From contig MGBO01000013.1 of NCBI GenBank assembly GCA_001788295.1, positions 1 to 38,700 on the forward strand: 38,700 bases of DNA, in the 5' to 3' direction. The translations under genes were made by a program, and so were the position numbers. Within the stretch, counting starts at the first letter, position 1, and each line of letters opens with the position of its first letter. Shown piece after piece: positions 28,905-37,423 of this stretch. Below the pieces are notes generated by a model. That model saw nothing but the letters and a program-made list of their open reading frames with translations, searched no databases and was not told the origin of the DNA. This stretch comes from Candidatus Roizmanbacteria bacterium RIFOXYC1_FULL_41_16. GTDB taxonomy: Bacteria > Patescibacteriota > Microgenomatia > UBA1406.

Positions 28905-29327
28905 ATGCCGAGAATAATTTCTTCCGTCAAGGCTCTGATTAAACACAAGAATAAATATTTATTTCTATACCTGACTTTGTCAAAAAAGAGTGGTTGGAGC
29001 TTGCCCGGCGGCCAAATTGAATATGGCGAAGAGCCTAAACAGGCGTTGCTACGGGAAGTCAAAGAAGAAACCGGCTTGAGAATCACAATAAATAGATCAA
29101 TTGGTCTTTGGTGGTTTTACACACAAAAAGATCAGCATCAGGTAATCTGCCATACATATTTATGCGAAGCTAATACAGACAAGATTGATTTAACTCATAA
29201 TCCGGCCAATGAACCTATTACAGACTTTAAATGGTTTATTCCAAAAGACATTCTCAATGACAAAAAGATCGTTTTGGCCCCCAGTTTGCGCAAACTTTTG
29301 TTATCCTATATTAAACGTTCTTTATAA
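28905..29327 (+). CDS. Nudix hydrolase (MutT-like)
   Basis: A 140-residue protein with a perfect Nudix box: GGQIEYGEEP, then KQALLREVKEETGLRI (GX5EX7REUXEEXGU). It starts MPRIISSVKALIKHKNKYLF, typical for the family's first strand. The substrate cannot be inferred. ATG 28905 is chosen because the frame upstream reads through the divergent promoter; TATAAT at 28890-28895 lies 9 bases before it. The next gene's -10 box overlaps this gene's last codons. Confidence 0.9.
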   Translation: MPRIISSVKALIKHKNKYLFLYLTLSKKSGWSLPGGQIEYGEEPKQALLREVKEETGLRITINRSIGLWWFYTQKDQHQVICHTYLCEANTDKIDLTHNPANEPITDFKWFIPKDILNDKKIVLAPSLRKLLLSYIKRSL

Positions 29328-29334
29328 TATTGTT

Positions 29335-29607
29335 ATGACCACTCTACAGAGTTTACAAAAGGAAATTGATGAGGTCAAAAAACGTAATCGGAGTGTTGAG
29401 ATAAACAAGGCTTGGGAAATAAGCTTGGCCCGTAGACTGTTATTAATTCTATTCACTTATCTATCGATTGGATTTTATATGCAGGCAATTAGTGTCCAAG
29501 ATCCTTGGTTGAATGCGGTCGTGCCCAGTCTTGGTTTTTTACTGTCAACTCTTACCCTGCCATTTTTTAAATCAATATGGATCAAAAAAACACAAAAATT
29601 AGATTGA
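29335..29607 (+). CDS. small two-helix membrane protein (90 aa)
   Basis: A 90-residue protein. It has an N-terminal amphipathic helix (MTTLQSLQKEIDEVKKRNRS), the segment NKAWEISLARR, and two transmembrane helices (LLLILFTYLSIGFYMQAI and LNAVVPSLGFLLSTLTLPFF), ending with KSIWIKK. I recall similar small proteins of this pattern (KAWE...R, NA.VP.LGF.LSTL.LP..K..W) as frequent in Patescibacteria with no known role. ATG 29335 is preceded at 6 bases by TATAAT (29323-29328), which overlaps the stop of the Nudix gene, so a leaderless transcript is likely. Longer in-frame starts within the Nudix gene are not needed. Confidence 0.8.
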   Translation: MTTLQSLQKEIDEVKKRNRSVEINKAWEISLARRLLLILFTYLSIGFYMQAISVQDPWLNAVVPSLGFLLSTLTLPFFKSIWIKKTQKLD

Positions 29608-29681
29608 ATTGCCTGATGAACTCTGTCTTTAAATTAACAGAAACGTTATAAGTTGCTTTCACTAGAAAAGAGGTGAGAAAT

Positions 29682-30314
29682 ATGAAAAAACTACTTTCTT
29701 TTTTGTTTATTTTATCTTTGTCTTTTTTGATCGCAACTTCAATGGTCTTGGCAAAATCAGATAAACCATCACAACAAGCAAATAACACCTGTGTCACTAT
29801 TCAAAGCGGTGATTTGTTAGCCAGTGACGACTCAATAATATCTACCGGTTTTGATCAATGGGGCTATAACTACCAAGGCCATCTATTTAATGGTTTTTAT
29901 TGTGATGCTTATCGCGACGCGGATTGGTGCCAATCTTATGAGGAAGATGAATTAATTATGAAATGGAACGATGCCTGGTTATCAAATAAAGACTGCGATG
30001 GTGATTATTTATTAGATAGGCATTATGAGTACACTAGTTATATTGGTTCTGGAGCTTGGTTAACTAACCAGCAGAAAGGCGAGTATGGAGAAGATGACCA
30101 AATCTGTAAATGGAACTATTTCGTTAAAATTGTCGCTGCGCCAGATGGAGCAGAAATCAACGATGGGATTTGGTATACAGACACAAATGATGAGATTGGG
30201 CCGGCCATATGGGGTGAGTTTGCCATAATTCAAGAAGTGTACAATGACCCCTGTGCTGGAGAACACGGACTGTCAAGCAAAAGTCCGGTTGGCCCGGGTT
30301 TTGGCAAGTTTTAA
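29682..30314 (+). CDS. secreted protein of unknown function
   Basis: A 210-residue protein with a signal peptide (MKKLLSFLFILSLSFLIATS to VLA) and no further membrane helix. The mature part is rich in Trp, Tyr, Asp and Cys: SIISTGFDQWGYNYQGHLFN, WNDAWLSNKDCDGDYLLDRH, WLTNQQKGEYG, CKWNYFVKIV, and GEFAIIQEVYNDPCAGEHG. The Asp-rich CDGDYLLDR may bind calcium. Similar end motifs (WGEFA...EVYNDP..GEHG) occur in secreted proteins of unknown function. It has one of the window's clearest Shine-Dalgarno sites, AGGTGAG (29671-29677), and so chooses ATG 29682 over GTG 29673. A bidirectional terminator follows. Confidence 0.8.
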   Translation: MKKLLSFLFILSLSFLIATSMVLAKSDKPSQQANNTCVTIQSGDLLASDDSIISTGFDQWGYNYQGHLFNGFYCDAYRDADWCQSYEEDELIMKWNDAWLSNKDCDGDYLLDRHYEYTSYIGSGAWLTNQQKGEYGEDDQICKWNYFVKIVAAPDGAEINDGIWYTDTNDEIGPAIWGEFAIIQEVYNDPCAGEHGLSSKSPVGPGFGKF

Positions 30315-30340
30315 TTGTCAGAAACAGAGTTAGAACTGAA

Positions 30341-30365
30341 AACAACCCATTTTAAGTGGGTTGTT
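30341..30365. terminator. bidirectional hairpin terminator
   Basis: AACAACCCA (30341-30349) pairs with TGGGTTGTT (30357-30365) around a 7-base loop. It lies in the 67-base gap between the convergent ends of the secreted-protein gene and the gene at 30382-31107. T-runs are short on both sides, but the 9-bp perfect stem and position support a shared terminator. Confidence 0.7.
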
Positions 30366-30381
30366 TGGTGATAAAAATAGT

Positions 30382-31107
30382 CTATTTTTTTGAAGTCCCC
30401 AGAAGCATAATACGATTGACATTCTTTGGTTGGCCAAAATAATCTTCAACGTACTGAACAACTGTGGATATTAGTTTTTGTTTCAAGTTATTTGGTACTT
30501 TAGATAGAATCTCTGTTCTGACATTTTCTACCAGCCCAATTTCTTGAATAACTTTTTGTTCATGTATTCTAAGGCTATCTTGCATTTCTTTTACTTGATC
30601 AAGTATTTGCTGTATATACAAGACTACGTCATTATATTGAGCATCTCTGGTAATATCGAGTTGTAAAATATTCTCCATTATTGTTTCAACGTTACAGTCT
30701 AATGATTGCGTAAGCGGACTCAGTAATAAATGAATTTGTTCATGAGTAGCTTGATGCTTTATTTTTAATTCCAAAAGTTCTTTAATATGGGCAATGCATA
30801 GACAATAAGTAATTGCAAATTGATTAAGACTTCTGACATTGATGTCAATTATTGGCGTTGATATAGTGAAATTTTTTCCTAATAACTTTAATGCCAAAAC
30901 GGTATAGGTTTCTTGCCAATCTTCTAAGGCGTCTGATTTTGGTTCAAATAATTTAAATTGTTCTAAAAAAGCATTATTAAAAGAAGTGGGGATATTTGAT
31001 TGATCGGCTATTTGTAGATATTCAGGATATCGAATTTCGCCTTGTTCAAAATAAGCGCGGCCCATCGCCTCCATTAAATAAGGCATAAGGCCTAATTCAC
31101 TAGTCAT
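30382..31107 (-). CDS. uncharacterised helical protein (241 aa)
   Basis: I do not recognise this protein. It is predicted to be all helical and soluble. It begins MTSELGLMPYLMEAMGRAYF, with a long segment VVLYIQQILDQVKEMQDSLR and EQKVIQEIGLVENVRTEILS that looks like a coiled coil, ending KLISTVVQYVEDYFGQ. No membrane helix or signal peptide is seen. A good promoter lies upstream: TTGAAT (31141-31136) and TAAAAT (31118-31113) at 17-base spacing, 5 bases from ATG 31107. It stands alone, convergent with the secreted-protein gene. Confidence 0.7.
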   Translation of the reverse strand: MTSELGLMPYLMEAMGRAYFEQGEIRYPEYLQIADQSNIPTSFNNAFLEQFKLFEPKSDALEDWQETYTVLALKLLGKNFTISTPIIDINVRSLNQFAITYCLCIAHIKELLELKIKHQATHEQIHLLLSPLTQSLDCNVETIMENILQLDITRDAQYNDVVLYIQQILDQVKEMQDSLRIHEQKVIQEIGLVENVRTEILSKVPNNLKQKLISTVVQYVEDYFGQPKNVNRIMLLGTSKK

Positions 31108-31112
31108 AGCCT

Positions 31113-31141
31113 ATTTTACCAATCAAGTCAAAGTAATTCAA
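31113..31141 (-). promoter_or_regulatory. promoter of the helical protein gene
   Basis: TTGAAT (31141-31136) and TAAAAT (31118-31113) on the minus strand, spacing 17, with the -10 ending 5 bases before the start codon. This again implies a near-leaderless mRNA. Confidence 0.55.
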
Positions 31142-31181
31142 TATTATAGGATATTAGATTAAGCGCCGCAGATAAAAGAGC

Positions 31182-31646
31182 TCAAAATTTAATTAAGCGA
31201 TAAGTTTTCCCAGCATGAATAAAGCCCATTTTTTCATAAAAAGCGTGTGCGCGGTCAAGGCCATGACCAGAATAGAGACGAATGCAATCAAGTCCTTCTG
31301 TTTTCGCCCAACTTCTAGCCGCCTCCATTAACTGTGTTGCTATTCCAGTTCCCTGATAAGCTTTCTTAACAAACATACCTTCGATTTCGCCGTAATATTT
31401 TGCTTTACGTAATCGAGGCACTTGATGAATTTCCAAATAACCTACAACCTGATCTTGGTTGAAGGCAATAAAAAGTTTTGATCGATTTGAGGATACAATT
31501 TCGTTGTATAGACCAATGGAATATTTTTGACTAAAAGACGATGGTTTGTTGCGATTATTTCCTTGTGAATTGGCAAAGTCGTTAAACTCATCAACAGTTT
31601 TAAGAACCTCTTCTCGATCTTCAAGTTTAGCTGCCCGTATTTCCAT
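31182..31646 (-). CDS. GNAT-family N-acetyltransferase
   Basis: A 154-residue acetyltransferase. It starts MEIRAAKLEDREEVLKTVDE. The acetyl-CoA pocket is visible as EGMFVKKAYQGTGIATQLME AARSWAK (family Q/RxxGxG/A), followed by LDCIRLYSGHGLDRAHAFYE and KMGFIHAGKTYRL, the typical C-terminal strand and helix pair. The acceptor (amine, peptide or antibiotic) is not evident. TTG 31649 directly precedes ATG 31646, which is preferred. Confidence 0.9.
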   Translation of the reverse strand: MEIRAAKLEDREEVLKTVDEFNDFANSQGNNRNKPSSFSQKYSIGLYNEIVSSNRSKLFIAFNQDQVVGYLEIHQVPRLRKAKYYGEIEGMFVKKAYQGTGIATQLMEAARSWAKTEGLDCIRLYSGHGLDRAHAFYEKMGFIHAGKTYRLIKF

Positions 31647-31686
31647 CAAATATTATTTTACTATAATCCACTCAGGTGATAATAAT

Positions 31687-32493
31687 CTATTTTCCCCAGT
31701 GACTTTTGATTGTATTCAATAGATATTGATGTGTTTTTTTATCTAAACTTCCGACTAGATATTTAGAATCCAATTGCCAGGGATTGCCACTGAAATCAGT
31801 GACTATTCCGCCATTTTTCTCCATTAAATAGCAGGCTGCAATATTATCCCACGGATAAGTATAGGTTACTAAGAAAGCAGCGTAGCGGGCAATGGCGGCA
31901 TAGGAGAAAGATAAAGAAGTACTTAAAGTAATTACCCAATATTTGTCTCTAATTAAATTGGCAACAATATTAGCTACCTGATTAATTTCTTGAGCAGTTC
32001 CCTTTTGGGGTAAATAACCATAATCAACACTAATTAAGGTTTTGGTATCAAGTAATAAATGGTTATTAGTTTTGGCATTTTTGACATAAACTCCGGGTTT
32101 GTCCTGAGAAGCAAATAAATAGGTGCGATTAGGATAATCGGCAACCAAAGCTAACACTGGCCTCTTATTTTCTACTAAAACGATATTGGTAGTAAAGCTC
32201 ATGACTCCACTGGCAAAATTACTGGTTCCGCAAATTGGATCCAAAACCCAAACTCGCTTAGTCCAATCTATTTTTGTAAAAGAAGCTTCTTCTGAAAGTA
32301 CCTGATCTTTTGGGAAAACCGACTTAATATTCTGAGTGATTAACTTATCCATTTTCAAATCCGTTTCAGTAAGTGTGCTATATTCATCTTTCATTTCACG
32401 TCTCAGAAAGGGTGAATAATAGTCTTTTAAAACAGTTTCTTCTAGTTTTGGGTACAGTTCTTGTACAAGCTTAGTTTCGGTGGAATAATTCAT
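31687..32493 (-). CDS. inositol monophosphatase family protein with an altered metal site
   Basis: A 268-residue IMPase-like protein, the same length as the paralogue at 15620. Recognisable blocks: TLTETDLKMDKLITQNI, VLSEEASF (Glu pair), VLDPICGTSNFASG, and YTYPWDNIAACYLMEKNGG. The family DPIDGT motif reads DPICGT: Cys88 replaces the second metal-binding Asp. Other metal ligands look intact, so activity may be reduced, altered or lost. ATG 32493 (MNYSTETK) is chosen; the longer open frame upstream would run into the divergent recO promoter. TAAATT lies 7 bases before this ATG on the minus strand. Confidence 0.87.
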   Translation of the reverse strand: MNYSTETKLVQELYPKLEETVLKDYYSPFLRREMKDEYSTLTETDLKMDKLITQNIKSVFPKDQVLSEEASFTKIDWTKRVWVLDPICGTSNFASGVMSFTTNIVLVENKRPVLALVADYPNRTYLFASQDKPGVYVKNAKTNNHLLLDTKTLISVDYGYLPQKGTAQEINQVANIVANLIRDKYWVITLSTSLSFSYAAIARYAAFLVTYTYPWDNIAACYLMEKNGGIVTDFSGNPWQLDSKYLVGSLDKKTHQYLLNTIKSHWGK

Positions 32494-32523
32494 TACCAAT
32501 AATTTAAATAATAATAAACGTAT

Positions 32524-32529
32524 TATAAT
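32524..32529 (+). promoter_or_regulatory. -10 box of recO
   Basis: TATAAT at 32524-32529 lies 7 bases before the recO ATG at 32537, giving a leaderless transcript. It faces the divergent phosphatase promoter in a 43-base gap. Confidence 0.55.
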
Positions 32530-32536
32530 ACTTTGC

Positions 32537-33064
32537 ATGTGGCAAAAAGTGACCGGGCTCATTCTTAAAAAATCTCGAACGCGAGACAATGATCAACTGT
32601 TAACGGTCTATACCAAAGAGTTGGGCAAGATTATGGTTTATGGCCGAGGCGCGCAAAAATTAACCAGCCGCCGGCTTGGGGCACTGGATACTCTCAATTA
32701 TGTTCAACTAGTAGTCAAAGAGTTTGGCCACAGTTATTCGTTAAGAGAAGTCAGTTTGAAAAGCAGTTTGCAAAGTTTAAAACAGGACTATGATAAGAAA
32801 AAACACCTGTTATTGATCGTCGAAATCATTGATAAACTTACTTCTTTCAACCAGCAGGATCCGCCATTGTTTAAATATTTACACGTTTTTCTCAAGAAAC
32901 AAGCTGATCAGTCGCTCTCCAGCAATGAGTTGTTTAATCAGACAATTGAATTATTGAGAGTAATGGGTTATTCTTTGCCTCCCAAAACCATTCGTTCTTG
33001 GGTGACGCTGGAGCAATACATCGAATCCCTGTCTCAGAAATCACTACAGAGTCGGCAGTTGTAG
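32537..33064 (+). CDS. recO: DNA repair protein RecO (short form)
   Basis: RecO helps load RecA onto SSB-coated single strands in the RecFOR pathway. This 175-residue version shows the OB-fold N-terminus MWQKVTGLILKKSRTRDNDQ LLTVYTKELGKIMVYGRGAQ, where Arg/Asp-rich REND-like and L-x-x-x-T-x-x-x-G patterns are standard. A helical domain (VEIIDKLTSFNQQ) with ELLRVMGYSLPP follows. It is about 65 residues shorter than E. coli RecO and lacks the Cys-rich zinc finger and the end of the helical domain. Reduction of this kind is common in Patescibacteria. It is followed by glyQS after 50 bases. Confidence 0.85.
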   Translation: MWQKVTGLILKKSRTRDNDQLLTVYTKELGKIMVYGRGAQKLTSRRLGALDTLNYVQLVVKEFGHSYSLREVSLKSSLQSLKQDYDKKKHLLLIVEIIDKLTSFNQQDPPLFKYLHVFLKKQADQSLSSNELFNQTIELLRVMGYSLPPKTIRSWVTLEQYIESLSQKSLQSRQL

Positions 33065-33114
33065 AACTGTAATTCTTCTGGCACAAGTGTGGAGGTTGTT
33101 ATACAATTACTGTT

Positions 33115-34491
33115 ATGCCTAAACTGGAGGAAATTGTTGCTTTGTGCAAGCGTCGGGGGTTTGTTTATCCCTCGTCTGAAATCTACGGTGGTCTGGCGAA
33201 TGCCTATGATTACGGCCCGCTGGGAGTAGAATTGTTGCGCAAAATCAAAGAGCTCTGGTGGAAGCGTTTTATCAGTCAGCGAGCTGATATGGTTGGCTTG
33301 GATTCGCAAATCATTCTCCATCCCAAAACCTGGGAAGCCTCAGGCCATGTAACTGCGTTTTTTGATCCGCTGGTTGAAGACAAAATCAGTCATCAGCGCT
33401 ATCGGGCCGATCATCTTTTAGAGGCCTGGCTGCAAAAACATCCGCAAACCCCGGCCATTGTTGTCGAAGACCTGAGTCTGGAAGAAATGCAGCAACTGAT
33501 TAAGAAATTTAAAATCAAAAGCCCGCAGGGTAATGAGCTAACCGAACCCAAGAAATTTGATTTGTTGTTTGAAACTAGTTTAGGAATCATTGCCGGACAG
33601 AAAAGCAGCGCCTATCTTCGAGGTGAAACTGCTCAAGGCATTTTCAGCAATTTCAAACAGATTACCGATTCCACCCGAGTGAAATTACCTTTTGGGGTCG
33701 GCCAGATCGGAAAAAGTTTTCGGAACGAAATTACTACCGGTCAGTTTGTGTTTCGGACTTTTGAATTTGAGCAGGCCGAGATTGAATATTTTTTTGATCC
33801 AGAACAGTCCAATTGGCAAAAATTATTGAAAACTTGGCAGCAGCAGATGTGGGATTTTGTGACCAAAGATTTGGGCGTAAGAGCTGAGAATTTACGCTGG
33901 CGGCGTCATACTGATAAAGAGCGCAGTCATTATTCTCAAGATACCTATGATTTGGAGTACCATTTTTCTTTTGGCTGGAAAGAACTGTGGGGAGTGGCTT
34001 ATCGCACTGACTACGACCTCAAACAGCACCAAAAGTTCAGCGGCGTTAATCTGAATTACAAAGACCCTCAGACCAATCGAGAGTTTATCCCGCACGTGAT
34101 CGAGCCGGCAGTGGGGATTAATCGTTTGTTTTTAATGATTCTCACCGACAGTTATCGGCAGGAGCCGGAAAGAATTAGTCTTAAGTTGCCCCAAGCTTTG
34201 GCACCATATCAAATTGCCGTGTTTCCGCTTCTTGCCAATAAACCCGAACTTGTCTCCAAAGCCAAACAAATTTATACTGAATTGCAGTCGGACTTTACTG
34301 TTTACTGGGATGATCGCGGCAATATTGGCAAGCGGTACCGCTATCAAGACGAAATGGGTACGCCCTTTTGTGTGACAGTTGATTTTGACAGTTTGGAAGA
34401 TCAGGCAGTGACGGTGCGCGAGCGAGACAGTATGAAACAAGAGCGAATCGCGATTTCAAAACTTAAAAGTTATTTTCAAAAACAGCCATGA
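33115..34491 (+). CDS. glyQS: glycine--tRNA ligase, dimeric class II type
   Basis: A 458-residue glycyl-tRNA synthetase of the homodimeric (archaeal, eukaryotic and some bacterial) type. The start LCKRRGFVYPSSEIYGGLAN and AYDYGPLGVELLRKIKELWW is diagnostic. LRGETAQGIFSNFKQITDS and LPFGVGQIGKSFRNEI (motif 2 region with Arg), FRTFEFEQAEIEYFF, and HVIEPAVGINRLFLMIL (motif 3) follow. A C-terminal anticodon-binding domain ends with YQDEMGTPFCVTVDFDSLED. TACAAT (33102-33107) lies 7 bases before the ATG, so it is likely leaderless. It overlaps the next gene by 4 bases. Confidence 0.96.
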   Translation: MPKLEEIVALCKRRGFVYPSSEIYGGLANAYDYGPLGVELLRKIKELWWKRFISQRADMVGLDSQIILHPKTWEASGHVTAFFDPLVEDKISHQRYRADHLLEAWLQKHPQTPAIVVEDLSLEEMQQLIKKFKIKSPQGNELTEPKKFDLLFETSLGIIAGQKSSAYLRGETAQGIFSNFKQITDSTRVKLPFGVGQIGKSFRNEITTGQFVFRTFEFEQAEIEYFFDPEQSNWQKLLKTWQQQMWDFVTKDLGVRAENLRWRRHTDKERSHYSQDTYDLEYHFSFGWKELWGVAYRTDYDLKQHQKFSGVNLNYKDPQTNREFIPHVIEPAVGINRLFLMILTDSYRQEPERISLKLPQALAPYQIAVFPLLANKPELVSKAKQIYTELQSDFTVYWDDRGNIGKRYRYQDEMGTPFCVTVDFDSLEDQAVTVRERDSMKQERIAISKLKSYFQKQP

Positions 34492-34949
34492 ACCAAAAAA
34501 AATTAATCATTTTGTCTGTTATCTTTGTTATTTTATTGATCGTGGGTGTGGGTTGGTTGGTTGCCAAAAAAGGCGGAACTAAAGAAGAAGTTGGTGAGAG
34601 TACGTTGCCGGTCGGGCAACGGTATGAAAAGGTTGAGCCAGGGATTGAGGTGACGGTGGAGAGAGTCAAAGACGGTCGCCGGGTCGACTTTCAGGTTAGT
34701 CAAATTCCGGCCAAATACGAAACCATTGAATACGAATTTTCTTACAAAACCGGTTCCGGTGGTTTGCAAGGCGGTATTGGCTCGCCCAGTGTCATTAAAA
34801 AAGGGGCATATCAAAAGGAAATCCTGCTTGGAACCTGTTCGGCCGGCGGCGCCTGTACTTATGACGAGGGTGTTGAAAAGATCAAATTTACGATCTTTTT
34901 TAATACCGGCAGCCAAAAGCGCTATTTTGAAAAAGAATTCACGATTTAA
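34488..34949 (+). CDS. membrane-anchored uncharacterised protein (153 aa)
   Basis: Not recognised. An N-terminal membrane anchor (about residues 5-25, KLIILSVIFVILLIVGVGWL) is followed by a charged linker (KKGGTKEEVGES) and a beta-rich external domain of about 110 residues: VTVERVKDGRRVDFQV, YETIEYEFSYKTGSGGLQGG, EILLGTCSAGGACTYDEGVE, and FTIFFNTGSQKRYFEKEF. Two cysteines in GTCSAGGACTY may form a disulfide. The domain looks immunoglobulin-like, but this is an impression only. It is translationally coupled to glyQS (ATGA) with no obvious functional link. Confidence 0.75.
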   Translation: MNQKKLIILSVIFVILLIVGVGWLVAKKGGTKEEVGESTLPVGQRYEKVEPGIEVTVERVKDGRRVDFQVSQIPAKYETIEYEFSYKTGSGGLQGGIGSPSVIKKGAYQKEILLGTCSAGGACTYDEGVEKIKFTIFFNTGSQKRYFEKEFTI

Positions 34950-35013
34950 ATTTGGTTCTGGCCCGTGCATTCCCTTGCTTAGTTAACCACCTCAGTGTAG
35001 AATAAGAGGTACT

Positions 35014-35976
35014 ATGGCAATAAGAAAAACCGAATTTGCACTGGCTCTAAATCAGGTGGCGACTGAGCGCGGAATTCCGATTGAGGAAGTATTGGAATCA
35101 ATCAAAACCGCGGTCAAAGTGGCTTATAAGAAAGAATATAATCTGGCCGAAGAAGAGGATTTTAATGTTGAAGTCAATGGTGATAGCGGTGAAGCCCGCA
35201 TTTTTAAAGATAATCAAGACATCACTCCGCCTGGATTTGGTCGCATTGCCGCCCAAACCGCCAAACAAGTGATTATTCAAAAGATCCGCGAAGCAGAGAA
35301 AAAAGCCGTGGTTCATTATTTCGACAAGCAAGTGGGCATGGTTATTTCCGGCAGAGTTATTCGCTCAGACGGTAAGAATGTCTATGTTGACATTGGCCGC
35401 GCCGAAGCCGTGTTGCCGCCGGACGAGCAAATCCGCAACGAAAAATATTATCCCAATACCAGGCTGTTGTTTTATTTAATCAATGTCGGTGGTGAAGATA
35501 CCCGCTATCGGATTATCATTTCCCGCCGTCACGAAAACCTGGTTAAAGAGCTGTTTCGTCGTGAAGTGCCGGAATTGGCCTCGGGCGCCATTGAGATTAA
35601 AGCGATTGTTCGGGAAGCTGGCGAACGCACCAAAATTGCCGTGGCTTCACGTGAAAAAGGCGTTGATCCGGTCGGCAGTTGTGTTGGCCAAAAAGGCATC
35701 CGCATTCAATCAGTGATCAGCTCTCTTGGAATTGACGAAAAAATCGACGTTATTCAATGGAGTGATGATATCAAAACTCTGATTATCAACGCGGTTTCAC
35801 CTTCCAAAGCTATGGAAGTAGTTCTAAAAGAAAAGCAAAAAACCGCTGATTTGTACGTTGATACGGATGAACTCTCTCTAATCATTGGTCGCGACGGCCA
35901 AAATATCCGCCTCGCTTCTCAGCTGACTGGCTATTCTCTGAACGCGCTTAGCAATACCGAAAAAGTTAAAAAGTAA
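35014..35976 (+). CDS. nusA: transcription elongation/termination factor NusA (compact form)
   Basis: A 320-residue NusA that binds RNA polymerase and RNA during pausing, termination and antitermination. It shows the N-terminal RNAP-binding helix (RGIPIEEVLESIKTAVKVAY), GFGRIAAQTAKQVIIQKIRE, an S1 domain (GMVISGRVIRSDGKNVYVDI), KH1 with the diagnostic DPVGSCVGQKGIRIQSVISS, and KH2 (LSLIIGRDGQNIRLASQLTG). The N-terminal domain is about 25 residues shorter than that of Bacillus NusA, just before GFGRIAAQ, and there are no C-terminal acidic repeats. AGAGG (35005-35009) lies before ATG 35014. It is 7 bases upstream of infB, the usual order. Confidence 0.95.
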   Translation: MAIRKTEFALALNQVATERGIPIEEVLESIKTAVKVAYKKEYNLAEEEDFNVEVNGDSGEARIFKDNQDITPPGFGRIAAQTAKQVIIQKIREAEKKAVVHYFDKQVGMVISGRVIRSDGKNVYVDIGRAEAVLPPDEQIRNEKYYPNTRLLFYLINVGGEDTRYRIIISRRHENLVKELFRREVPELASGAIEIKAIVREAGERTKIAVASREKGVDPVGSCVGQKGIRIQSVISSLGIDEKIDVIQWSDDIKTLIINAVSPSKAMEVVLKEKQKTADLYVDTDELSLIIGRDGQNIRLASQLTGYSLNALSNTEKVKK

Positions 35977-35983
35977 TTTCAAA

Positions 35984-37423
35984 ATGGATAAAAATCAGGT
36001 TAAACCACCGGTGGTGGTTGTTTTAGGTCATGTTGATCACGGAAAAACTACCCTTTTGGATGCCTTGCGTCACAGTCGCGTGGCCGAGGGTGAATTTGGC
36101 CAAATTACACAGCACATCGGGGCTTATGAAATTAGCACCAAAGAAGGTCAGAAAATTACTTTTATTGACACTCCAGGTCACGAAGCCTTTAACACTTTAA
36201 GGTCCAGAGGGGCGAAGCTGGCCGATTTGGCTCTTTTGATTGTCGCGGCCGACAGTTCGGTCAAACCCCAGACTTTGGAAGCTCTGAAACAAATCAGGCT
36301 TAATAAAATTCCTTTTATTGTGGTGATCAACAAAGTGGATTTGGAAACAGCCAATTTGGAAAAAGTGATAAAGGATCTAACTAAGCATGAGGTTTATCTG
36401 GAGGGCCGGGGTGGCGATGTTCCTTATGTGCAAATAAGCGCTAAAAATAAAACCGGTCTGGATACTCTTTTGGAACTGATTACTTTGGTTGCGGATCTAA
36501 ACAGCCTGACTTATAGTCCCAAAGCCGAGACTGAAGGCGTGGTAATTGAAGCTAAAAAAGACCGCCGCGGCGTGGTTTTGACCATTATTTTAACCAATGG
36601 TAGTTTGAAAGTCGGTGATCAGATATATGCAGATCAGGAAGTAATTAAAATCCGGGCAATGTTTAATGATTTGGGTCAGGGAGTGAAAGAACTTTTCCCC
36701 AGCACGCCGGCTGAAATCCTAGGCAGCAAGCAGGTGGTTGTTCCTGGGACTATCTTGTCCAAAAAACCCATTGTTAAAGCCGAAACTAATAAAGCCGCCT
36801 CAAGAACCGGGTTGACAGAAGAGGAGTGGTTTGATCAGAATCAAACCAAGTTTAACTTTATTATCAAGGCCGATACTTTTGGAACTCTGGAGGCCATTTT
36901 GGAAAAATTCCAGGAATTCGACGAAATAAAAGTCATCAAGAGCGAAACCGGCGAACTTACCGAGGCGGATCTGGAACTGGCCAAGACCACCAAAGCCAAT
37001 ATTTTGGTTTTTAACAGCAAACTTCGTCACACCATCAAAGAAAAAGCCGAAAAAGAAGACATTAATGTTTTTGAATACAATTTGATTTACGAATTACTTG
37101 ATCAAGTTGAAGATTTGATTTACGCACTGCGGACACGGCAGGAAAAAGAAGCCAAAAAAGTTGCTGAGGCCAAAGTAATTGCCAAATTTATCAAAGGTGA
37201 TCAAGTTATTGCCGGCTTAAAAGTGCTCACCGGTAAGCTCAGTACCAAAGAAAAGGCCGAAGTAATGCGGGGTAAGAAAGTCCTTGGAGAAACAACTATA
37301 AGCTCATTGTATCAAAAGAGCGATGCCGTTTTGTCAGTGACAAAAGGAGAAGAATGTGGCGCGATATTTGCCGATAAAATTGACTTTCAACAGGGTGATA
37401 TAGTAAAATTATATACACCATGA
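35984..37423 (+). CDS. infB: translation initiation factor IF-2 (minimal, no N-terminal domain)
   Basis: A 479-residue IF-2, the GTPase that delivers initiator tRNA to the ribosome. The protein begins almost directly with the G domain: PVVVVLGHVDHGKTTLLDAL (G1), IDTPGHEAFNTLRSRG (G3), and FIVVINKVDL (G4). G2 is visible as TQHIGAYEI. Domains II, III and IV follow, ending in EECGAIFADKIDFQQGDIVK. The long N-terminal domain (200-400 residues in most bacteria) is absent, so this is close to the minimal functional core. It lies 7 bases after nusA and overlaps the DHH-like gene by 4 bases; no rbfA gene lies in between. Confidence 0.97.
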   Translation: MDKNQVKPPVVVVLGHVDHGKTTLLDALRHSRVAEGEFGQITQHIGAYEISTKEGQKITFIDTPGHEAFNTLRSRGAKLADLALLIVAADSSVKPQTLEALKQIRLNKIPFIVVINKVDLETANLEKVIKDLTKHEVYLEGRGGDVPYVQISAKNKTGLDTLLELITLVADLNSLTYSPKAETEGVVIEAKKDRRGVVLTIILTNGSLKVGDQIYADQEVIKIRAMFNDLGQGVKELFPSTPAEILGSKQVVVPGTILSKKPIVKAETNKAASRTGLTEEEWFDQNQTKFNFIIKADTFGTLEAILEKFQEFDEIKVIKSETGELTEADLELAKTTKANILVFNSKLRHTIKEKAEKEDINVFEYNLIYELLDQVEDLIYALRTRQEKEAKKVAEAKVIAKFIKGDQVIAGLKVLTGKLSTKEKAEVMRGKKVLGETTISSLYQKSDAVLSVTKGEECGAIFADKIDFQQGDIVKLYTP

